A stretch of DNA of 64,000 bases. Origin: Cronobacter condimenti 1330 (lineage in GTDB: Bacteria; Pseudomonadota; Gammaproteobacteria; Enterobacterales; Enterobacteriaceae). Below are positions 58,851 to 64,000 of the stretch, in pieces. Under the pieces are notes generated by a model, which had not been told where the DNA came from, made no database searches, and was given only the letters and a program-made list of their open reading frames with translations. The stretch lies in the NCBI RefSeq assembly GCF_001277255.1, contig NZ_CP012264.1:4092001-4156000 (forward strand), in the 5' to 3' direction. Position numbers and translations under genes: made by a program. How positions within the stretch are numbered: position 1 is the first letter of the stretch; every line of letters begins with the position of its first letter.

Positions 58851-61283
58851 TTACTCATGTTTACCCGGATCAAGACGGCGACGGCTCAGGATCCGCAGCA
58901 GACGCCACAGCACCCACGCCAGCAACACCACGCTAATGGCAGCGAATATCGCAAGCAGGATCGGGTGGTTGGCCAGCGCATACCAGATACGCTCAAACCA
59001 CGGCAGATGCCCGACGTAATAGACATCGCCCACGCGCAGGCTATTGACGCCCGATTCACGCACGATAACGACCGAGCCATACATCGCGGCGCGTTTGCCG
59101 CTGTCGTTCAGCGCGTCATTCAGCAATTCATAGCCGCGCGGGCTGTCTGCAAGCAGCGCCACCACACTGCGCTGATCGTGATACGGCGACTGGAAGCCCA
59201 CAATCGCGGCCACCGGCCCGGAAGAGCGCACTGCGGTTTGTGCCTGCGGCTGGCGGTCGCGGGCGTCGGTATCAGTGAGTGTCACCTCACGCGTCGGCGT
59301 TTTCACCCAGCTTTCGGTGGCCTGAACCAGCATGTCGACACGTTTTTCGTCTTTCAGCGAGTCCGGCAGCGCGCCGATCACCAGAATGTCAGCGTCTTTA
59401 TCCTTCATCTTGCTGCCATCGTCGGTGATAGTCAGATTCACCGCCGGGAAACCGGTCTGCGCGCCGATGGTGCCGGTGGTGCTCAGCAGCGCGGTGAGCT
59501 GCGCCGGATTAGGCTGTTTCGGCATCACGATAAGCGTGTCGGAGAGATCCGCCATGCGGCTGTACGGGAAACCGGCATTGGCGAAAGAGCGCAGGTCCGG
59601 CATCGCGATAAAGTGATGGTAATTCGAGAAATCCAGGGTGGAGTCATCGCCGACCACCACGCGGTTCGGCACCGTCTGGAAGGTGACGCAGTTTTCCAGC
59701 GAGCCGCCCGGCAGCGGGTTCATGTATTCGAAGTCGAAACGCAGCTGGTTCGCCGCACCCAGACGCAGCGTCGGCAAGGTCACTTCGCTCTTGCCATCCA
59801 GCAGCCCTTGCAGCAGCGGCAGGCGCAGCAGCAGGCGGTTGGTTTCATCTTTCGGCACCAGGTTGAAGGATTGCAGGAACTGGTTGTTCAGGCTGATATC
59901 CATACGCGAGTTATCGCGCGTGGCAGGCGCCGTATAACGATAATTCAGGCGCATATCGATGCCGTTGCTGCGCAGCAGATAGAGATCCGGCGGCAGGTTG
60001 AGCGTCAGGTTAATCGGGTTCGGTTCAAGGCCAGTCGCCTGTAGCTGTTCTTCATAGTTTTTCAGCTCACCGAACGTTACCGCGCGGTCGGTGCGTACCC
60101 AGTTTGGCGCGTCGTAAGGCTGGCGCGCCAGCAGCGGTTTCACCTCGCCCACCTCGACGCTGTCGCCGCGGAACAGCAGACTGCCCTGGGCGATGCCTTT
60201 AGCGGCCTGCAACAGATCGTTATCGTCGCGCCCTTCAATCACCAGCAGTTTCACCCACGGGTTTTGCGGATGGCTCATCATGCGCACCATCGGGCCTTTG
60301 GCAGGCGGCAGGTCGCGCAGGAAGTCCGGGCGTTTATCGTTGGTGGCGAACACCACCGCATGGCGCGTCGGCAAGGTGTTATACATCACGGGGAAGTGCT
60401 GACCGCGCCAGCCGGAGCGTGAGCCAAACCAGGACGACACAATGCTCGCCGCCTGCTGGGTGACGAGATCCGGCGACGCGGCAAAGACCATCGGCAGCTC
60501 CAGCGGACGGTTATCACGTGGGTCAAAGAACGGCACCGGGAAGTGCGACAGGTCATTTTGCAGTTGCAGCGTCTGGAAGGTGAGGTTCAGCGCACTGCTG
60601 CGCCCGATATCCATCCATAGCGTGTTGCTGGCCTGGTTTTCACACACGTCGCGATAATGGCCGACAAACTCCAGACGCACTCGGTTGAAATCGCTGACGT
60701 AGAGCGGGTCGATAGGCACCTGTGCGGTGGTTTTCTTGCCGAGCTGTTCTTTGGTGACCGGCAGCACGTCCATCAACTCATCGTTAAGATAAACCTTCAG
60801 CTGCGACTGCACCGGCAGCAGTGATGGCGACGGGGTGTAAGTCAGGTTCAGGGTCGCTTTGGAGATAACTTCGTCGCTGCGCATACCGAACTCAACAAAA
60901 CCGTCCGGACTGGTGCCTTTAAGCACCATACTGCCCGGCGGCGGCGCGATGGTGGCGAAACTGAGCGTGACGTCGCGCGCAGGCGCGCCATCCTGAACGA
61001 CCGGCGCTCCGGCCCCCTGAACGCCTGGCATCACCTGGCCCAGTACCGCCCCTTCTGTGGCGGGCGCAGGCTCGTTGCCGGCAACCGGCGGTGTGGCTGG
61101 CGTTAACGCTTCGCTACGCGCAGGCGTCGCGGTCATGACGCCTTGCGTGGCGGGAGCGACCACCGGCACCGTCGGCGCGGCGGTGGCGTTTGGATTGGTG
61201 GTGGCTTCAGGCGCGCCGTACGCTACAGGCAACAGGCTCATTCCTACTGCTGCCGCGCACATCCAGGAGAGTTTTCTTTTCAT
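58851..61283 (-). CDS. bcsB: BcsB, periplasmic cyclic-di-GMP-independent cellulose synthase subunit
   Basis: The 810-residue preprotein has a signal peptide (MKRKLSWMCAAAVGMSLLPVAYG), a proline/alanine-rich linker of about 70 residues, repeated carbohydrate-binding and flavodoxin-like modules (SPSLLPVQSQLKVYLNDELM, FVGHYRDVCENQASNTLW, DFEYMNPLPGGSLENC) and a C-terminal anchor helix (PILLAIFAAISVVLLAWVLWRLL). It guides the polymer from BcsA to BcsC and is required for synthase activity. The linker differs strongly from E. coli; the rest is close. The ATG at 61,283 is chosen over an in-frame one 13 codons upstream. Confidence 0.96.
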   Translation of the reverse strand: MKRKLSWMCAAAVGMSLLPVAYGAPEATTNPNATAAPTVPVVAPATQGVMTATPARSEALTPATPPVAGNEPAPATEGAVLGQVMPGVQGAGAPVVQDGAPARDVTLSFATIAPPPGSMVLKGTSPDGFVEFGMRSDEVISKATLNLTYTPSPSLLPVQSQLKVYLNDELMDVLPVTKEQLGKKTTAQVPIDPLYVSDFNRVRLEFVGHYRDVCENQASNTLWMDIGRSSALNLTFQTLQLQNDLSHFPVPFFDPRDNRPLELPMVFAASPDLVTQQAASIVSSWFGSRSGWRGQHFPVMYNTLPTRHAVVFATNDKRPDFLRDLPPAKGPMVRMMSHPQNPWVKLLVIEGRDDNDLLQAAKGIAQGSLLFRGDSVEVGEVKPLLARQPYDAPNWVRTDRAVTFGELKNYEEQLQATGLEPNPINLTLNLPPDLYLLRSNGIDMRLNYRYTAPATRDNSRMDISLNNQFLQSFNLVPKDETNRLLLRLPLLQGLLDGKSEVTLPTLRLGAANQLRFDFEYMNPLPGGSLENCVTFQTVPNRVVVGDDSTLDFSNYHHFIAMPDLRSFANAGFPYSRMADLSDTLIVMPKQPNPAQLTALLSTTGTIGAQTGFPAVNLTITDDGSKMKDKDADILVIGALPDSLKDEKRVDMLVQATESWVKTPTREVTLTDTDARDRQPQAQTAVRSSGPVAAIVGFQSPYHDQRSVVALLADSPRGYELLNDALNDSGKRAAMYGSVVIVRESGVNSLRVGDVYYVGHLPWFERIWYALANHPILLAIFAAISVVLLAWVLWRLLRILSRRRLDPGKHE

Positions 61284-61293
61284 CGCATATTCA

Positions 61294-63912
61294 TCATTGT
61301 TGAGCCATAACCGGGAGCGCACGCTCCCCCAGCGACGTCCGCTCCGGACGACGGGGGATAAACGACACTATCCAGGAAACCAGCGTGGTAAGGGTGCGAA
61401 AGACAATTTTTAATGACGCTGGCGCGAATTCCGCCAGGTGGCGATATCCCCGGAAGCCGAGCTTGAGGATATCGAGCATGCTTTCCAGCGGTTTGTCTTC
61501 CGGGAAGCTGTCCTGCCAGAGCGCCCAGGTATCGGCGCGCGCGAAGGTACATTGTACAAAATCGATATGCTGACGCGTGGTCAGCCCGTCGAGGTTCAGG
61601 CCCACTTCATCACCAAAGACGCGCACGACTTTCGCCGGGAAGACATATTCCTGCGCGCCGCGTTTCATCAGCAGATTCACCTTCTGCCCTTGCAACAACT
61701 GCGCGCCGCCGTGGATTTTAATGCCCAGGCCGCCGTCGGAGTAATCCTGCACCGTACACGAGAAAAGATGGCCGTCTTCGCGGGCGATCGCCGCCGGCAT
61801 CACCATTTCCACGCGATGCGCGCGGCGCACCTGTTTGCTTTCCACCGACACTGCCACCGCGCCGCCGAGGATAATCAGGTTATAGAAAACCCACACGATA
61901 CTGACTATCACAGTGAGCATCTCGTTGGCCGGGCCGTAGAAATAGCGCCAGATGCCGACCAGCACGCCAAAGAGGTTAATCAGCACCAGCATCAGGTACG
62001 GACGCGAAATAACCCAGTCGACATACTCTTCTTCCACCAGGCCACCTTTCGCGGTGACGTTAAACTTGCCCTTGTGGGGGTTGAAGAGCGCCACCATCGT
62101 AGGCCGCGTAATATACCAGGCGAGCACCGTTTCGTAGATTTCACTCCAGAACGAATGGCGATACTTGCCCTGGATTTTGGAGTTAGTCAGGCTTGCGTGC
62201 GCCATATGCGGCAAAACAAACAGCGCAATCATCAACGCCGGGGCGTAGATGATATAGGCATGCAGCAGCAGGAATGCCAGCGGCGCGGTCAGGAAGATAA
62301 GCCGCGGCACGCCGGAGAGGAAGTGCAGCATCGCGTTGACGTAACAGAGCCGTTGTCCGAGCTTCAGCCCTTTGCCAAACAGCGGGTTATCAAGACGGAA
62401 GATCTGCACCATCCCACGCGCCCAGCGAATACGCTGGCCGATATGGGCCGAGAGACTTTCCGTCGCAAGCCCCGCCGCCTGCGGAATACGCATATAGGCG
62501 GAGGTGTAACCGCGCCGGTGCAGGCGCAGCGAGGTATGGGCGTCTTCGGTGACGGTTTCTACCGCAATACCGCCGATTTCATCCAGCGGGCCGCGGCGGA
62601 TCACCGCACACGAGCCGCAGAAAAAGGTGGCGTCCCACATGTCGTTACCGTCCTGCACCAGCCCGTAGAACAGCGTCCCTTCGTTCGGCGTTTTACGAAA
62701 ACGTCCCAGGTTGCGCTCAAACGGGTCCGGTGAGAAGAAGTGGTGCGGCGTCTGCATCATCGCGAGCTTTTTGTCTTTCAGGAACCAGCCCAGCGTTAAT
62801 TGCAGGAACGAGCGCGTCGGTACGTGGTCGCAGTCAAAAATCGAGACAAAATCGCCTTTCGCGAGCTTCAGCGCGTTGTTGATGTTGCCCGCTTTGGCGT
62901 GTTCATGGGTCGTTCGGGCGACATACTGCACGCCGACCGACTCCGCAAAAAGGCGGAACTCCTCGCGACCGCCGTCATCCAGTATCCAGATGGTGAGCTT
63001 GTCTTTCGGCCAGTCAATGCCGAGCGAGGCGTAAATCGTGTTCTTCACCACGTGGAGATCTTCGTTATAGGTCGGCACGAAAATATCTACAGAAGGCCAG
63101 GTGTTGAGATCTTTGGGCAGCGGCACCGGCTGGCGGTTCAGCGGCCAGATAACCTGGAAGTAGCCGAGTACCAGCACCACCCACGCGTAGGTTTCCGCCA
63201 CCAGCAAAACCAGGCCACACACCAGACTCACCGGATCGTTCCAGTTAAGTGTGGAGGTGTAGCGCCACCAGATGTAGCGACAGGAGACGGTCAGCGACAG
63301 CACAATCAGCATCAGCGCCGAGAAACGGCCCGGCAGACGCCGCACCAGCAGCGCCACGCCCCACAGCAAGATCAGGAAAATGAACTGCGACAGCGGGTTA
63401 AACGGCTGCGTCACGCACAGGATAGCCAGCACCAGTGAGAAGAACACCACCACACCCAGCACAACGCGCCGCAGGCGTGCGTTGATATGTCCCAGCTCTT
63501 TTTGCTCGTTAAGGTGGTCAGTTTCATCGCTAAAGCGCTGCGGGAGCGTTTCAAGCCAGACATTAAACCGCTCGCGCCAGACCTGAAGCTTTGAGACGGG
63601 TCGCCAGCGCGGCGCGTTAACGGCACGCCAGGGCCGCAGCGTCAACAGCCACAGCCCTTGTAACAGATAGCGCACGACATCCAGCGGACGCGAACGATCA
63701 GGATTGATATGCGGGAAGAGCAGCGCGTGCTGGGCGCGAATCGCCTGCCAGCGCGGGTTTTCCAGCGGCAGCAGCAGCCAGGCGAGCGTCAGCCACGCGC
63801 AACCGAGTGCCGCGCTGAAAGGCGGCGCGCCGTTGCGACGATAGGTGTAATAACGCTCGCGCAGCCGCGCGCGAACCGGTGGCGCGAGCAGCAGGGCGGA
63901 GATGCTTATCAT
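61294..63912 (-). CDS. bcsA: BcsA, cellulose synthase catalytic subunit
   Basis: The 872-residue GT2 synthase carries the processive-glycosyltransferase set: ILDDGGR (DDG 312-314), FDCDH (DCD 360-362), VTEDAH (TED 455-457) and QRIRW (493-497), with flanking membrane helices. A C-terminal PilZ domain follows with RRAHRVEMVMPA (the RxxxR c-di-GMP clamp) and DYSDGGLGI. It polymerises UDP-glucose into beta-1,4-glucan and pushes it across the inner membrane when c-di-GMP binds. Its ATG overlaps the bcsQ stop (ATGA). Confidence 0.98.
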   Translation of the reverse strand: MISISALLLAPPVRARLRERYYTYRRNGAPPFSAALGCAWLTLAWLLLPLENPRWQAIRAQHALLFPHINPDRSRPLDVVRYLLQGLWLLTLRPWRAVNAPRWRPVSKLQVWRERFNVWLETLPQRFSDETDHLNEQKELGHINARLRRVVLGVVVFFSLVLAILCVTQPFNPLSQFIFLILLWGVALLVRRLPGRFSALMLIVLSLTVSCRYIWWRYTSTLNWNDPVSLVCGLVLLVAETYAWVVLVLGYFQVIWPLNRQPVPLPKDLNTWPSVDIFVPTYNEDLHVVKNTIYASLGIDWPKDKLTIWILDDGGREEFRLFAESVGVQYVARTTHEHAKAGNINNALKLAKGDFVSIFDCDHVPTRSFLQLTLGWFLKDKKLAMMQTPHHFFSPDPFERNLGRFRKTPNEGTLFYGLVQDGNDMWDATFFCGSCAVIRRGPLDEIGGIAVETVTEDAHTSLRLHRRGYTSAYMRIPQAAGLATESLSAHIGQRIRWARGMVQIFRLDNPLFGKGLKLGQRLCYVNAMLHFLSGVPRLIFLTAPLAFLLLHAYIIYAPALMIALFVLPHMAHASLTNSKIQGKYRHSFWSEIYETVLAWYITRPTMVALFNPHKGKFNVTAKGGLVEEEYVDWVISRPYLMLVLINLFGVLVGIWRYFYGPANEMLTVIVSIVWVFYNLIILGGAVAVSVESKQVRRAHRVEMVMPAAIAREDGHLFSCTVQDYSDGGLGIKIHGGAQLLQGQKVNLLMKRGAQEYVFPAKVVRVFGDEVGLNLDGLTTRQHIDFVQCTFARADTWALWQDSFPEDKPLESMLDILKLGFRGYRHLAEFAPASLKIVFRTLTTLVSWIVSFIPRRPERTSLGERALPVMAQQ

Positions 63913-64000
63913 GCCCCTTCACTCCCGTAATGCAGCAGACACCAGTTCGCCAGCGTAATTATCTCTTCCGCCACCAGCGAGTCAGGGCGATATTCGCCCA
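63909..64000 (-). CDS. bcsQ: BcsQ, MinD-like ATPase (C-terminal 30 residues only)
   Basis: The minus strand from the right edge reads EYRPDSLVAEEIITLANWCL and ends HYGSEGA-stop, the C-terminal helix of BcsQ, a ParA/MinD-type ATPase needed for polar cellulose synthesis in E. coli. The stop TGA overlaps the bcsA ATG, as expected for the operon. The remainder lies outside. Confidence 0.85.
   Translation of the reverse strand, partial: GEYRPDSLVAEEIITLANWCLLHYGSEGA

Noticed and set aside
58857..60044. 395-codon plus-strand frame opposite bcsB
   Set aside because: GC-driven shadow of bcsB with biased His/Arg/Gln composition.
61438..62733. 431-codon plus-strand frame opposite bcsA
   Set aside because: Antisense shadow of the cellulose synthase catalytic region; no start signal or homology.
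1..64000. Prophage, insertion sequence, integron, CRISPR, tRNA or rRNA
   Set aside because: No transposase, integrase, regularly spaced repeat array, cloverleaf or rRNA sequence was recognised anywhere in the window.

Overview
This window is chromosomal DNA of an Enterobacteriaceae species with moderately high GC. Almost every housekeeping gene has a close E. coli K-12 counterpart, in largely the same order as the livK-to-bcs interval of the E. coli map (liv, panZ, rpoH, fts, zntA, yhhQ, pitA, usp, prlC, gor, yhj, bcs). Content and base composition fit Cronobacter or a near relative (Franconibacter, Siccibacter, Enterobacter). The genus is an inference from memory of gene content; no search was run. 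No rRNA, tRNA, CRISPR array, insertion sequence or prophage was seen.

Layout. 1-2,756: branched-chain amino acid uptake locus, with the start of livH, an internally deleted livK remnant, panZ, two tandem 127-bp ERIC units and intact livJ. 3,007-7,392: a three-gene accessory module that E. coli lacks here, made of an aromatic-type amino acid permease, a PuuE-like aminotransferase and a divergent MocR regulator with a clear inverted-repeat operator. 7,439-16,439: rpoH (with a DnaA-box cluster), ftsX-ftsE-ftsY, rsmD-yhhL, yhhM, yhhN and zntA with a perfect ZntR operator. 16,535-19,374: a DctPQM TRAP transporter inserted between zntA and tusA. 19,759-23,941: tusA, yhhQ behind a preQ1-I-type riboswitch, dcrB, yhhS, yhhT. 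23,947-27,607: an NlpC/P60 hydrolase and a two-gene operon of a PuuA-like glutamine-synthetase-family ligase and a GT20 (OtsA-like) protein that has lost its nucleotide-sugar-binding residues. 27,614-37,134: yhiN, pitA, uspB, uspA, rsmJ, prlC, rlmJ, gor (dtpB is missing). 37,213-40,971: a HEPN-like membrane protein, a GNAT acetyltransferase, an OB-fold periplasmic protein and a short-chain dehydrogenase. In K-12 the acid-fitness genes lie between gor and yhjC. 41,090-52,000: yhjC, yhjD, yhjE, yhjG, pdeH, kdgK, yhjJ, dctA. 52,162-64,000: pdeK and the cellulose operon bcsQ(partial)-bcsA-bcsB-bcsZ-bcsC.

How the parts work together. The right third is a cyclic-di-GMP and cellulose block: PdeH (from a sigma-28 flagellar promoter) and PdeK degrade the signal that BcsA's PilZ domain senses. 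kdgK and the distant TRAP operon carry near-identical KdgR-type operator half-sites around a common ACC core, which suggests the TRAP system imports hexuronates or 2-keto-3-deoxygluconate for the pathway KdgK serves. The best candidate for an undescribed system is the ligase plus degenerate GT20 pair at 24,845-27,607: an apparently active ATP-dependent amide ligase next to a carbohydrate-fold protein that should no longer transfer glucose, with an 18-bp repeat on both sides.
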